Source: Streptosporangium oxazolinicum (GTDB taxonomy: Bacteria > Actinomycetota > Actinomycetes > Streptosporangiales > Streptosporangiaceae). From it: a stretch of 64,000 nt of DNA. Location of the stretch: the NCBI RefSeq assembly GCF_039537505.1, contig NZ_BAABAQ010000015.1, positions 191,249 to 255,248 of the forward strand. The letters run 5' to 3'. A program made the translations under genes and the position numbers. How positions within the stretch are numbered: the first letter of the stretch is position 1; every line of letters starts with the position of its first letter. The notes beneath the pieces are model-generated. The model did not search any database, had not been told where the DNA came from, and saw only the letters and a list, made by a program, of their open reading frames with translations. Below are positions 1 to 8,483 of this stretch, in pieces.

Positions 1-1
1 C

Positions 2-118
2 CCGGCCGTGATCGGTGACGCGGATGCCCCGGCCGTGACCGGGGACGCGGGCACCCCGGCCGTGACCAGGGACGCGGATGCCCCGGCCGTGATCGGGGAC
101 GTGGGCGTCCCGGCCGCG
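2..118 (+). repeat. tandem 27-bp repeat inside the ligase gene
   Basis: About four imperfect 27-bp units are read in frame as PAVIGDADA, PAVTGDAGT, PAVTRDADA and PAVIGDVGV, with decay to PAATVAGRA. The array continues to the left edge, so the true copy number is unknown. It sits just ahead of the adenylation core in a linker that is normally short. Confidence 0.8.
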
Positions 119-1399
119 ACGGTGGCCGGGCGGGCTACCGCGAGCACGGCCGGGGACGGAGTCCGTACGGTGAGCTGGGCGGAGACGCGCGCCGTCGCGG
201 GGCCGCTCGACTTCGAGCCGGTGCCGTTCGGCCACCCGCTCTGGATCGTCTACTCCTCGGGCACGACCGGGCTGCCCAAGCCGATCGTGCACGGTCACGG
301 CGGCGTGGTGCTGGAGCACCTCAAGGCGCTCTCCTTCCACCAGGACCTGGGTGAGGGTGACGTCTTCTTCTGGTACACCACCACCGGCTGGATGATGTGG
401 AACTACCTCGTCGGCGGCCTGCTGGTCGGCTCGGCGGTGGTGCTCTACGACGGGGCGGCGACCTACCCGGAGACCGGCGCGCTCTGGCGGCTCGCCGCGG
501 AGGAGGGGGTCACCTACTTCGGTACAGGAGCTCCGTACGTGATCGCGTCCATGAAGGCCGGCCTCGAACCGTCCGGTCTCGACCGGCTGCGGGGGCTCGG
601 CTCCACCGGCTCGCCGCTGCCGCCCGAGGGGTTCGCCTGGGTGCACGACGCGCTGCCGGAGGTCCAGCTCGGCTCGTTCTCCGGCGGCACCGACGTGTGC
701 ACCGGTTTCGTGGGCGCCGTACCGCTGCTCCCGGTCCGGGCGGGGGTGATCCCGTGCCGCTGCCTGGGGGCGAGGGTCGAGTCCTTCGACCCGTCGGGCA
801 CGCCGGTGATCGGCGAGGTGGGCGAGCTGGTGCTGACCCTGCCGATGCCGTCGATGCCGGTGATGTTCTGGAACGACCCCGACGGGTCCCGCTACCGCGA
901 CAGCTACTTCTCCGAGTATCCCGGCGTCTGGCGGCACGGCGACTGGATCAAGATCCTTCCCGACGGCGGCTGCGTGATCTACGGCCGCTCCGACTCGACC
1001 CTGAACCGGGGTGGTGTCCGGATGGGCACCAGCGAGTTCTACCGCGTGGTGGAGCGCTTCGAGGAGATCACCGACAGCCTGGTGATCGACACCGGTCAGC
1101 TCGGGCAGGAGGGCCGTCTCCTGCTGTACGTCACCATGGCCGAGGCGACGCCCCTGGACGACGACCTGGTCGCGCGCCTGCGCCGGGAGCTGCGGGAGGG
1201 TCTCTCCCCGCGCCACGTGCCGAACGAGATCATCGAGGTCCCCGGCATCCCCCGCACCCTCAGCGGCAAGAAGCTGGAGGTCCCCATCCGCAAGATCCTC
1301 CTCGGCGTCGCCCCGGAGAAGGCCGCCAACCTCGACGCCATGGCCAACCCCGAGGTCCTCTCCCACTTCGTACCGGGAGCCGACGGCACACGGCACTGA
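2..1399 (+). CDS. aacS: acetoacetyl-CoA synthetase, 5'-truncated by window edge
   Basis: This is the C-terminal 465 or so codons of an ANL-superfamily acyl-CoA ligase; the reading frame is open to the left edge. The adenylation motif YSSGTTGLPKP lies at about 240-290, followed by the WYTTTGWMMWN block that typifies acetoacetate-CoA ligases. The hinge region GDWIKI..GGCVIYGRSD and the terminal catalytic lysine segment (RTLSGKKLE) are present, so the visible part looks intact. The family activates acetoacetate to acetoacetyl-CoA with ATP, for ketone-body or polyhydroxybutyrate carbon use. Upstream of the adenylation core the protein carries about four copies of a nine-residue Pro-Ala-Val-rich repeat that is not part of the normal fold. 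The gene is convergent with the next gene, leaving 36 bp between stops. Confidence 0.9.
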   Translation, partial: PAVIGDADAPAVTGDAGTPAVTRDADAPAVIGDVGVPAATVAGRATASTAGDGVRTVSWAETRAVAGPLDFEPVPFGHPLWIVYSSGTTGLPKPIVHGHGGVVLEHLKALSFHQDLGEGDVFFWYTTTGWMMWNYLVGGLLVGSAVVLYDGAATYPETGALWRLAAEEGVTYFGTGAPYVIASMKAGLEPSGLDRLRGLGSTGSPLPPEGFAWVHDALPEVQLGSFSGGTDVCTGFVGAVPLLPVRAGVIPCRCLGARVESFDPSGTPVIGEVGELVLTLPMPSMPVMFWNDPDGSRYRDSYFSEYPGVWRHGDWIKILPDGGCVIYGRSDSTLNRGGVRMGTSEFYRVVERFEEITDSLVIDTGQLGQEGRLLLYVTMAEATPLDDDLVARLRRELREGLSPRHVPNEIIEVPGIPRTLSGKKLEVPIRKILLGVAPEKAANLDAMANPEVLSHFVPGADGTRH

Positions 1400-1435
1400 C
1401 CACCACACGCCACACCGCGCCGGGCCGGGCCGGGG

Positions 1436-2950
1436 TCAGATCCCCTGGGGAAGGCGGAACAGGCGGCCCGGGTCGCGGGCGGACTTGATCTGGGCGAGCC
1501 TGGCGGCGTTACCCCCGTAGTAGGCCGCGCGCCAGCCCTTGAGCTCCGGGTCGATGTAGTTGACGTACGCGTGGTCGCCGAAGTGGGGTCGCATCGTCGC
1601 GTGCGCGGTCCTGGCCCAGCTCGCCGCCCCGGAGCGGTGGGCGTAGTACTGCACGCTGTAGAGGGCGGCCCGGTGCGGGAAGGCCGTGGCGTCGGGGCGG
1701 ACCCTGGCGACGGCGCCGCCGAGGGCGTCCAGCAGCACGGTGTGCTCGCCGGGGCGGGCGACCTGGGCGACCAGCGCCTTGGCCCCGGCCTCGGAGAGCG
1801 GGCGGTAGGCCATGTGCGACTTGGCCTTGAAGGTGTCCCTGGACAGCCGCCCGCCCCGGGTCTGCCCCGGCAGGGAGCCGCCCAGGTGGCACTGGGAGAC
1901 CGAGAGCGAGCCGCAGCCCGCCATGATCAGCATGGCCTGGCGGTAGGAGGTCTGCCTGACGGAGCTCGACGACGGCGACCCCGCCGCGTCGGCCAGCCTG
2001 TCGAGCAGCCGCTCGCACCCGGCCCTGCCGCCGAGGTAGAGCCCGACGACCTCCACGTCCGTCGCGCCGTTGCGGCTCAGGTGCATCCCCGACCACATGG
2101 CGTCCGGGGCCGAGGGGGCCCACGCCTGCCAGGCGCGCAGGGCCCTGACCGCCCTCGACCACGGCCAGTGCAGGAAGAACACCGTGACCTCGCGGGTGGG
2201 GTGGGTCCGGAACCCGAAGGAGACCGCCACGCCGAGGTTGCCCCCGCCGCCACCCCGCGAGGCCCAGTACAGGTCGGCGTTGTGGTTCGCGTCGCAGGTC
2301 AGCAGCTTCCCGTCGGCCGTGACGATCTGGACCGACTCCATCACGTCGCAGGTCAGGCCGTACTTCCTGGAGACCACGCCGATCCCGCCACCCAGCGCGA
2401 GCCCGCTCACCCCGACCGTGGCGCAGGTCCCCGCGGGGATGCTCACCCCGCTCGCGGCCAGCCGGTCGTAGACGTCGATCAGCTTGGCGCCCGCCCCGAC
2501 GGTCGCCCTCCCGGAGGCGTGTCTCACCGTGCTCATCCGGGACACGTCGAGGACGAGGCCGGTGCCGGTGGACCAGCCCGCGTAGGAGTGCCCGCCGGAG
2601 CGTACGGCCAGCGGCAGGTTCAGCCGGCGCGCGAAGCCGACGCACTCGGCGACGTCGGAGGGGTTGGCGCAGTAGGCGACCCCCGCCGGCCGGACCGCGT
2701 CGAAGGCGGGATTGAACAGCTTCCTGGCGCCGTCGTACGCGGCGTCGCCCGGCCGGATGATCCTGCCCTCCAGCCCGTCCGCCAGGGCCCGCCAGTCGGC
2801 GGGCCGAGGCGCGCCCGTGGAGCTCAAGCCGGTCGTGCCGGCGCCGGTCATGCCGACGGCGCCCAGGGCGGGTGTGCCCTGAGCGCCCAGTGTGAGGGCG
2901 GCCAAGCCGCCGGTCCGAAGGAATGCCCGCCTGTCCGGAGGGGTTCGCAT
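1436..2950 (-). CDS. Tat-exported FAD-linked oxidase, berberine-bridge-enzyme type
   Basis: The 504-residue protein begins with a twin-arginine signal (RRAFLRTGG, residues 7-15) followed by a hydrophobic Ala/Leu stretch and an Ala-rich cleavage region near 30. A PCMH-type FAD-binding domain covers about 85-260. RSGGHSYAGW places His121 where the 8-alpha-histidyl FAD link sits, and GTCATVG places Cys176 at the 6-S-cysteinyl position, so bicovalent flavin is likely. The C-terminal BBE motif YVNYID..GWRAAYYGGN is present. Family members oxidise sugars, alcohols or alkaloid-like substrates with oxygen; the substrate here cannot be read from sequence. It is monocistronic and probably extracytoplasmic. 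Confidence 0.85.
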   Translation of the reverse strand: MRTPPDRRAFLRTGGLAALTLGAQGTPALGAVGMTGAGTTGLSSTGAPRPADWRALADGLEGRIIRPGDAAYDGARKLFNPAFDAVRPAGVAYCANPSDVAECVGFARRLNLPLAVRSGGHSYAGWSTGTGLVLDVSRMSTVRHASGRATVGAGAKLIDVYDRLAASGVSIPAGTCATVGVSGLALGGGIGVVSRKYGLTCDVMESVQIVTADGKLLTCDANHNADLYWASRGGGGGNLGVAVSFGFRTHPTREVTVFFLHWPWSRAVRALRAWQAWAPSAPDAMWSGMHLSRNGATDVEVVGLYLGGRAGCERLLDRLADAAGSPSSSSVRQTSYRQAMLIMAGCGSLSVSQCHLGGSLPGQTRGGRLSRDTFKAKSHMAYRPLSEAGAKALVAQVARPGEHTVLLDALGGAVARVRPDATAFPHRAALYSVQYYAHRSGAASWARTAHATMRPHFGDHAYVNYIDPELKGWRAAYYGGNAARLAQIKSARDPGRLFRLPQGI

Positions 2951-3073
2951 GTCGTTTCTCCCCGAGGTTCGGTGTCATCTGCCCGATAGGACGACCGCAC
3001 CACCCTTCTGGTTGGTCACATTCGCATCACCCCGTGAGGAAACCTGACGAAGAAAGAGGAAAGGGAGAACGGC

Positions 3074-4531
3074 TCACGCCTCCTGCGCCACGCGCAGCGC
3101 GAGGGCCGGGCACATCTCGACGGCCCTGCGGGCCATCCGCCGGAACTGGGTGGGTACGGTGTCGCGGCCGAACACCGGGTAGCCGTGCTCGTCGAGGTGG
3201 ACGAGGTCGGGGGCGAGCTGCGCGCACAGGCCGTGGCCCTGGCAGCGGGTCCAGTCCACGGTGAGCTTCACCTCGGGCTCGTTCTCCTGCGGGGGCAGGG
3301 GGAGCACGCCGAGCACCGGGCGCCCGCAGCCGCCGCGCAGGAGGTGCTCCTCGATGTCCTCGGGGAAGGCGTCCAGCGCCGACAGCACGAACCTGGACGT
3401 TCCGTCGGGGTGGAAGCACGCGCCCCTGCCCTTGACGCTCGACGCCCTGCTCCGCAGCTCGTCCAGGGCGGAGGCCGAGCCTTTCACGAGTTCGGCCATC
3501 GACTGCGCGACGTCCGGGAGGCCGAGCCGGCAGGGGCCGCACTGCCCCGACGACTGGGCGGCCAGGTACTTCGCGACCCTGACCGTCTCGCCCAGCGGGC
3601 AGGTCTCCCCGCCGAGCGGCACGATGATCCCGGCGCCGAGCTGGCCGCCCGCCTCCAGGATGCCCTGGCGGGAGACGGTCGCCACGGCCGCGGCGTCCGC
3701 GTGGAGCCACGCGCCGTGGTAGCCGCCGACCAGCACCCCGTCGCCGGTGGAGGCCTGGCAGGCGTCCAGGACGGCGTACAGCGGGGTGCCGGTCGCGACC
3801 TCGACCACGGCCGGGGCCTTGGCGGAGCCTCCCACGGTGAGCAGGACCGTCCCCGGCTCGCGCGCCGTGCCGACGTCGGCGTACCGTTCCGCGCCCAGGG
3901 TCGCGAGGACCGCGAGCTGCGCGTACGTCTCGGCGTTGGACAGCAGGGTGGGCAGCCCGTTCACGCCGCTCTCCACGGCCCTGACCTTGCGGCCCGGCGG
4001 CTCCCCGACCAGGCCGTTCACCGAGCGGACCAGGGCGCCGCCCTCGCCGGAGATGAACCTCTCGACGATGCCGACCACCCGGACCTGGTCGCTGATGCCC
4101 CGTTCCTCGACCGCGGCGGCCACGGACGCCTGGCCCATGCCGCCCTCGACGGTCGCGATCACGACCTGCTTGGCGCCGATCGCGCCCGCCGCGAGCAGCG
4201 CGCCCTCGATGACCAGGTGGGGGGTCCTGGTGAGCAGCATCGTGTCCTTGCTGCTCGCGGGCTCGCCCTCGGCCGCGTTGACCAGGACGATCTTCTCCGA
4301 CTTCTTGTCCATCACCGCGCGTACCTTGCGGGCGAAGGGGAACGCGGCCCCGCCCCGCCCGCGCATGTCCACCTCGTCGGCCAGCGCGGCCAGCTCCTCG
4401 CCGGACATGCCCGGCGCCGTGCCGTGCATGTCGCGGTGTTCCGCGAGGTCCATCCTGCGGCAGTCCTCAAGCCCGGCGGTGAGCCGGGCGGGTCCCAGCT
4501 GGCGGACGGGGGGAACGCGGTAGGGAATCAT
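3074..4531 (-). CDS. NuoF-like NADH/FMN flavoprotein fused to a 3Fe-4S ferredoxin
   Basis: Residues 1-400 resemble the 51-kDa NADH-binding subunit of complex I, with the FMN/NADH glycine motif MRGRGGAAFPFARK (residues 56-69) and an SLBB-like middle part. The N3-type cluster region reads QSSGQCGPCRLG. Cys331, Cys334 and Cys372 are present, but the usual first ligand is Ser328. Residues 420-485 form a small ferredoxin with C430-x5-C436 (CQGHGLC) and C474-Pro, the pattern of 3Fe-4S ferredoxins that serve P450s. The protein should pass electrons from NADH through flavin to the ferredoxin. It overlaps the upstream membrane-protein gene by 4 bp (ATGA), which suggests a two-component membrane electron-transfer unit. 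The partner acceptor is not shown. Confidence 0.82.
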   Translation of the reverse strand: MIPYRVPPVRQLGPARLTAGLEDCRRMDLAEHRDMHGTAPGMSGEELAALADEVDMRGRGGAAFPFARKVRAVMDKKSEKIVLVNAAEGEPASSKDTMLLTRTPHLVIEGALLAAGAIGAKQVVIATVEGGMGQASVAAAVEERGISDQVRVVGIVERFISGEGGALVRSVNGLVGEPPGRKVRAVESGVNGLPTLLSNAETYAQLAVLATLGAERYADVGTAREPGTVLLTVGGSAKAPAVVEVATGTPLYAVLDACQASTGDGVLVGGYHGAWLHADAAAVATVSRQGILEAGGQLGAGIIVPLGGETCPLGETVRVAKYLAAQSSGQCGPCRLGLPDVAQSMAELVKGSASALDELRSRASSVKGRGACFHPDGTSRFVLSALDAFPEDIEEHLLRGGCGRPVLGVLPLPPQENEPEVKLTVDWTRCQGHGLCAQLAPDLVHLDEHGYPVFGRDTVPTQFRRMARRAVEMCPALALRVAQEA

Positions 4532-5349
4532 CCGACATCTCCGATACGACGAAGCTCCGGCTGCTCCTCACGGACGATGCGCGGGATGCGGCCGACGATG
4601 CTCGTGGGCGGGGTCAGCTCCGCGGCGACGGGTACCTCCACCGGTACCTCCTCGCGCACGACGATCGGCTTGGGCTGCAGCTCGGAGATGACCCTGATCA
4701 GCAGGGCGGCTCCCACCGCGACCAGGCAGACGACGTAACTCCAGGTCACCCACTCGGCGGGGGCGCGGCCCGCGGTCAGCCCGTGCAGGACCGCCATCGG
4801 CCACGCCAGATAGGCGGAGCCGTGCAGCATGCGCCAGAGCCACGGCCTGCGGTTCTCCGCGAACCTGGCTCGGGCGACCCCGGTGAGGAAGACGACGATC
4901 ATCAGGTCGGAGGCGATGGCGCCGAAGCCGACGTACAGGCCCTGGCCGCTCGCGGAGAGCGGGATCACGACGGAGGGAAGGGAGGTCTTGCTTTCGATGA
5001 TCTTCATGATGACGTGGATGGCGAGGAAGCCCATGCCGAGCATGGCGGCGGCCCGGTGGACGAGCTGCGAGCGGATCCTGCCCAGGACGGGCAGCACGAT
5101 CCGGTCGGCGGAGAGCAGGCCGAGCGCCACGGTCGCGGTGAGCGACACGAGGGCGATCACGCCGGAGAAGAACGAGAAGACGCCACGGATGGTGGCGGCC
5201 ACCTCCATGCCGGGCGCCGTCCGCCCGAGGGCGAGGAGGCCGACCACGGAGACCGTGATCGTGACACCGAGGCCGATCCTGGCCGGCCTCTGGTCGAGAC
5301 TGATCCCGGCCTCCGACCGGGTATGTCTTGGAGTCCGTTTGTTACCCAC
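4528..5349 (-). CDS. ferric-reductase-like transmembrane cytochrome b protein
   Basis: The 273-residue protein has about six hydrophobic helices between residues 30 and 215, then a charged tail rich in Val/Pro/Glu. Paired histidines sit in helices reading VHRAAAMLGMGFLAIHV and MLHGSAYLAWPMAVLHG, the arrangement used by ferric-reductase/NOX-type domains to hold b hemes. It lacks a fused FAD/NAD module. The downstream, 4-bp-overlapping NuoF-ferredoxin fusion would supply electrons (inference). The product could reduce extracytoplasmic metal or quinone; the substrate is unknown. The start is the ATG at 5349; the gene is probably the first of the pair. Confidence 0.78.
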   Translation of the reverse strand: MGNKRTPRHTRSEAGISLDQRPARIGLGVTITVSVVGLLALGRTAPGMEVAATIRGVFSFFSGVIALVSLTATVALGLLSADRIVLPVLGRIRSQLVHRAAAMLGMGFLAIHVIMKIIESKTSLPSVVIPLSASGQGLYVGFGAIASDLMIVVFLTGVARARFAENRRPWLWRMLHGSAYLAWPMAVLHGLTAGRAPAEWVTWSYVVCLVAVGAALLIRVISELQPKPIVVREEVPVEVPVAAELTPPTSIVGRIPRIVREEQPELRRIGDVG

Positions 5350-5428
5350 CTATGGCTCCTGTCTGCGAAGCGGCTCGAACGACGTCCGCGTACGAGGGTG
5401 ATGGACTCTGATATCGCGAGATGCCGCC

Positions 5429-5468
5429 CCCCGTCTCCGCAGGGTGTGGAAGAGGCGCGGAGACGGGG
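5429..5468 (-). terminator. hairpin terminator after the DUF1996 gene
   Basis: A perfect 12-bp inverted repeat (5429-5440 with 5457-5468, core CCCCGTCTCCGC) encloses a 16-nt loop 25 bp past the stop codon of the exported-protein gene. No T tract follows on the minus strand, as is common in high-GC actinomycetes. Confidence 0.6.
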
Positions 5469-5492
5469 AGCGGCGGTCCCGGCGGGATGCCG

Positions 5493-6968
5493 TCAGCAGC
5501 GACGGTTCCTGTTGATGCAGTCGACGACGAGCCTCATGAGCCGGTCGGGCATCACGTTGGCGAAGTCGCCGTGGTCGGTGACGGGGTTGTGCCGTTGCTC
5601 GGGGAAGGAGTCCAGCGCGAAGGACGCCGTGCGCGGCGTGGCGTAGGTCAGGGTCATCCGCAGCTGCGGGATGACCTTGGTGCCGGACGGGCAGGCGCCG
5701 TTCGCGTCGGGGAACAGCACATGCGTGCGGTGGTTGGCGCTGTCGTTGTTGCGGCCGTCCCAGCAGCTGGGGAAGTCCAGGATCCGGACGAGCTGGCTGC
5801 CGCGCGGGCAGAGCGGGTACTTGGTGGTGATCCGGTTGGTGAACCCGGTGCAGGTCCACTTGGCGAGGGCGTTCGCGCCGCCGTTCGTGGCGGCCTTGGC
5901 GTCACCGGTGAGGATCCTGATGAAACGCGGCATCGGGCTCACCTTGGAGACCGCGTTCCCACGGAACTGCAGGCTCACCTGGCGGGCCCGCATGATGGTG
6001 CCGACGTTGCCGTCCGCGTCGTCGACGTTGGCGTCGGTCGTACGGTCGCGAAGGACCGGCCAGAAGTAGGTCGAGCGGTCGTTGAGCGCGCAGGTGGTGC
6101 CCGCTGCGGCCAGGGACTGGTCCGTGGAGAACCCGTCGGTCGACAGGTTGCCGACGTAGTCGTGGATGTGGTGGGCGCCGTTGGTCACGCCGGGGGCCAC
6201 GATGAAGTTGTCGGAGTTGTGGTGACCGTTCTCGTTCCTGCCGCACCGGGAGGTGAAGAGGCCGGCGGAGCCACTGCGCCGGGGCCGGATCTCCTGGACG
6301 TTCCTCGGGACCTGCCGGATGTCGATGAAGTCCTCGGGGAACGGCCCGAGGTCGGCGCACTCGGCTTCCTCGTCGTCCTCGTCGTCCTGCGGGGGAGCGG
6401 GGGTCTCGCTGGGGGCGGGCGTCTCCGCGGGCGGGTCGGCCGGGGCGTCGGTCGGCGGGTTGTCGGCGGGCGGAGCGTCGGTGGGTGCCTGGGTGGGGCT
6501 CTGCGAGGGGGCCTGGGTGGGCCGGCGGCGGGCGTTGTCGGCGCCGCCGGTGTTCTCCTGGTCCTGGGCCTGCTGGTCGGCGGGCTGGGAGGGCTCGTCG
6601 GGGGCGGCCGGTTCCGTGGGGGACGCCTGGATGAGGCTGCCGCCCGCGGGAGGCGCGTCGGCGGGCTGGTCCTGGGCCGGTTGGTCCTGAGCGGGCTGGT
6701 CCTGGTTCTGGTCCTGAGCGGGAGCGTCCTGCGCGGGCTGGTCCTGGGCCGGCTGGTCCTGAGCCGGTTGGTCCTGGGCGGGAGCGTTCTGGTTCTGCTG
6801 GTTCTGGTCCTGCTGGCTTCGCTGGTTCTGGGCCTGTTGCTCGGCGGGATCGCAGTGGTCACCGTAGGCGGGGGTCGTGACCGCCACCGTGAACGTGACG
6901 GTGGTGAGCGTGCTGGCGGCGAGGGCCAGCGCGGACAGGGAGACGAGCGAGCGTTTCATGATGTTCAA
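5493..6968 (-). CDS. exported DUF1996 protein with Gln/Ala/Pro repeat linker
   Basis: The product has 491 residues. A signal peptide (KRSLVSLSALALAASTL...) ends near residue 35. Residues about 45-105 are a low-complexity PAQDQ repeat, and residues 105-200 are a Pro/Thr/Ala linker. The C-terminal 270 residues match DUF1996, with the conserved HHIHDYVGN and SCWDG.N.D..NHRTHV blocks and several paired cysteines. DUF1996 proteins are secreted and their activity is unknown. The best start is an unusual TTG at 6968: AGGAG lies 9 nt upstream and the TTGA overlap couples it to the preceding gene. ATG at 6959 is the alternative but lies too far from the Shine-Dalgarno. It is co-transcribed with the DUF4142 gene. 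Confidence 0.8.
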   Translation of the reverse strand: MNIMKRSLVSLSALALAASTLTTVTFTVAVTTPAYGDHCDPAEQQAQNQRSQQDQNQQNQNAPAQDQPAQDQPAQDQPAQDAPAQDQNQDQPAQDQPAQDQPADAPPAGGSLIQASPTEPAAPDEPSQPADQQAQDQENTGGADNARRRPTQAPSQSPTQAPTDAPPADNPPTDAPADPPAETPAPSETPAPPQDDEDDEEAECADLGPFPEDFIDIRQVPRNVQEIRPRRSGSAGLFTSRCGRNENGHHNSDNFIVAPGVTNGAHHIHDYVGNLSTDGFSTDQSLAAAGTTCALNDRSTYFWPVLRDRTTDANVDDADGNVGTIMRARQVSLQFRGNAVSKVSPMPRFIRILTGDAKAATNGGANALAKWTCTGFTNRITTKYPLCPRGSQLVRILDFPSCWDGRNNDSANHRTHVLFPDANGACPSGTKVIPQLRMTLTYATPRTASFALDSFPEQRHNPVTDHGDFANVMPDRLMRLVVDCINRNRRC

Positions 6969-7636
6969 GCGATTTCTCTCCTCACAGGTGTGTCGAGAGC
7001 GGAGACGGGCGGCGGCGGGGAGGGCATCGGAGGCTCGGGCAGTTCCGAGTAGTCGACCAGCCCCGTGCTCTCCAGCAGGGTCATGTGCTTCATGACCACC
7101 TCGACCGCCCGCTGGGCGAATGCCCTGACCAGGTCGTTGCGGGTGCCGGACCGTACGCCGGCGACCACCCCGAAGACCTTTCCGTGGGCCGCCCGCAGCA
7201 GCTTGGCGAACAGGAGGTCGTACTCGGCGCCCGGCTTCACCGCCGCCAGCTCCGCCATCCAGCCCTGCTGGTCGGCGTTGGGCTGGTCGGGCAGCGGCAC
7301 GTTCAGCTTCGCCGCGAGGGCGCGGACCTGCTCGTCGAGCTTGAGGTGGTCGGTCATCAGGTGCATGCCGACCTCCTTCACCCGCTTGCTCGCGGCCTTC
7401 TGCTGGGCCTGCTGGCCGCTGGGAATCTCCCAGAGTCCGGCCAGGCGGACCTTGACCAGGAGGTCGCGGTCGGCCGCGCCCAGTGGCCCCTGCGGGGTCT
7501 GGACCCAGCCCTGGGCGGCGGAGGCCCCGCCGCCGGGCGGGGTGATCAGGACGACCGCCACGGCGGCGATCGCGATGAAGGCCCCGAACAGCAGGGGTTC
7601 GCCGTTCTTGAAGCGGCGGAACAGTGATCTGAACAT
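6965..7636 (-). CDS. DUF4142 membrane-anchored protein
   Basis: A 223-residue protein with one N-terminal membrane segment (about 17-33, FGAFIAIAAVAVVLI) and an external domain of helices containing DRDLLVKVRLAGLWEIPSGQQA and EVGMHLMTDHLKLDEQVRALA. These are typical of the ferritin-like DUF4142 family, often found beside secreted redox or cell-surface proteins. The metal-ligand-like Glu/His residues are only partly conserved. The stop overlaps the TTG start of the DUF1996 gene, so the two are translationally coupled. Function is unknown; an envelope stress role is suggested only by the divergent sigma factor. Confidence 0.75.
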   Translation of the reverse strand: MFRSLFRRFKNGEPLLFGAFIAIAAVAVVLITPPGGGASAAQGWVQTPQGPLGAADRDLLVKVRLAGLWEIPSGQQAQQKAASKRVKEVGMHLMTDHLKLDEQVRALAAKLNVPLPDQPNADQQGWMAELAAVKPGAEYDLLFAKLLRAAHGKVFGVVAGVRSGTRNDLVRAFAQRAVEVVMKHMTLLESTGLVDYSELPEPPMPSPPPPVSALDTPVRREIA

Positions 7637-7652
7637 TGGCCCGGTTCCGCTC

Positions 7653-7784
7653 TCAGAGACTGGCCGCTGCCGGGGCCCTCTCGGCGCCCGGCGCGGTGGC
7701 GAACGTGCCGCCCGGCCCGTACGGGGCCGGGTGCGTGAGGAGGAGGACAGCTCCGACCGGCCACGGAATGTGCCGCACTGCCAT
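7653..7784 (-). CDS. possible 43-residue hydrophobic peptide
   Basis: A short frame beginning MAVRHIPWPVGAVLLLTHP has an excellent ribosome-binding site (GGAAGGAAACGAC directly before ATG). It ends 16 bp before the DUF4142 gene. It would be the first cistron of the DUF4142-DUF1996 operon. The peptide is Pro/Ala rich with one short hydrophobic patch and no recognised family. It may be a leader peptide or a small membrane protein; expression is unproven. Confidence 0.4.
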   Translation of the reverse strand: MAVRHIPWPVGAVLLLTHPAPYGPGGTFATAPGAERAPAAASL

Positions 7785-7937
7785 GTCGTTTCCTTCCCTC
7801 GAGGCCCGCCGGTGCGGGCGCACTTGGAGGGAGGTACGCGGCGTCGCCCGGGGTGGTTCAGGAGAAGTGATGAGATAGTTAGAAATGACTGGAGTTGCCA
7901 GAGTTGCAGACGGGACTGATAACGAAGGTGTAAAGAT
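7785..7937. promoter_or_regulatory. divergent promoter region between DUF4142 operon and sigma factor
   Basis: This 153-bp spacer is markedly A/T richer than its flanks (around 7865-7935) and separates the minus-strand exported-protein operon from the plus-strand ECF sigma gene. It must hold both promoters. I could not fix a -35/-10 pair with confidence. The back-to-back layout suggests that the sigma factor may control the operon. Confidence 0.5.
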
Positions 7938-8483
7938 GTGCCCGTGCGTCAACTCGACAGTCGGTTCGAGAGCGCGGACACCGATGTCCTCCTGGTAGAA
8001 GACCTGTACCGGGAGTTCGGTGTACCCCTGCTCCGCCATGTGCGTAAGGCCACCGGTAACGATCTGCAATGGGCGGAGGACGTCGTCCAGGAGACGCTCG
8101 TCCGAGCCTGGCGTAACGCAGGGAGGTTGCAACGAGAGCCCGGCCTGTTATGGGCCTGGCTCCTGACCGTCGCCCGACGTATCGTCATCGACGGTCGTCG
8201 CAGGCGAGGGACGAGACCACAGGAGGTCGAACCCGCCGACGCGAACGCTGTGCCCGTTCCCGACGGGGCCGATCGCGCGCTGGAGGCGATGATCGTCGCC
8301 GAGGCGTTGCGAGAACTGTCCCCAGAACACCGCGAAGTCATCGAGCAGACTTACCTACGGGACCGTACGATTAACGAGGCGGCGGAGATCCTCGGGATCC
8401 CGCCGGGTACGGTCAAGTCCCGGCTCTACTACGGAATCCGGGCTCTCCGAAAGGTCCTGAAGGAGAGAGGTGTCGCGAGCTGA
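7938..8483 (+). CDS. ECF-family RNA polymerase sigma factor
   Basis: The 181-residue protein has a sigma region 2 (YREFGVPLLRHVRKATGNDLQWAEDVVQETLVRAWRN, about 24-60). A short variable linker follows, and then a region 4 helix-turn-helix (LRELSPEHREVIEQTYLRDRTINEAAEILGIPPGTVKSRLYYGIRALR, about 124-172). There is no region 3 or 1.1, so it is an ECF sigma. The start is GTG at 7938; the nearby ATG at 7936 is out of frame. The stop overlaps the start of the anti-sigma gene by one base (TGATG), so the pair is translationally coupled. Its regulon is unknown; the divergent DUF4142-DUF1996 operon is the obvious candidate. Confidence 0.9.
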   Translation: MPVRQLDSRFESADTDVLLVEDLYREFGVPLLRHVRKATGNDLQWAEDVVQETLVRAWRNAGRLQREPGLLWAWLLTVARRIVIDGRRRRGTRPQEVEPADANAVPVPDGADRALEAMIVAEALRELSPEHREVIEQTYLRDRTINEAAEILGIPPGTVKSRLYYGIRALRKVLKERGVAS

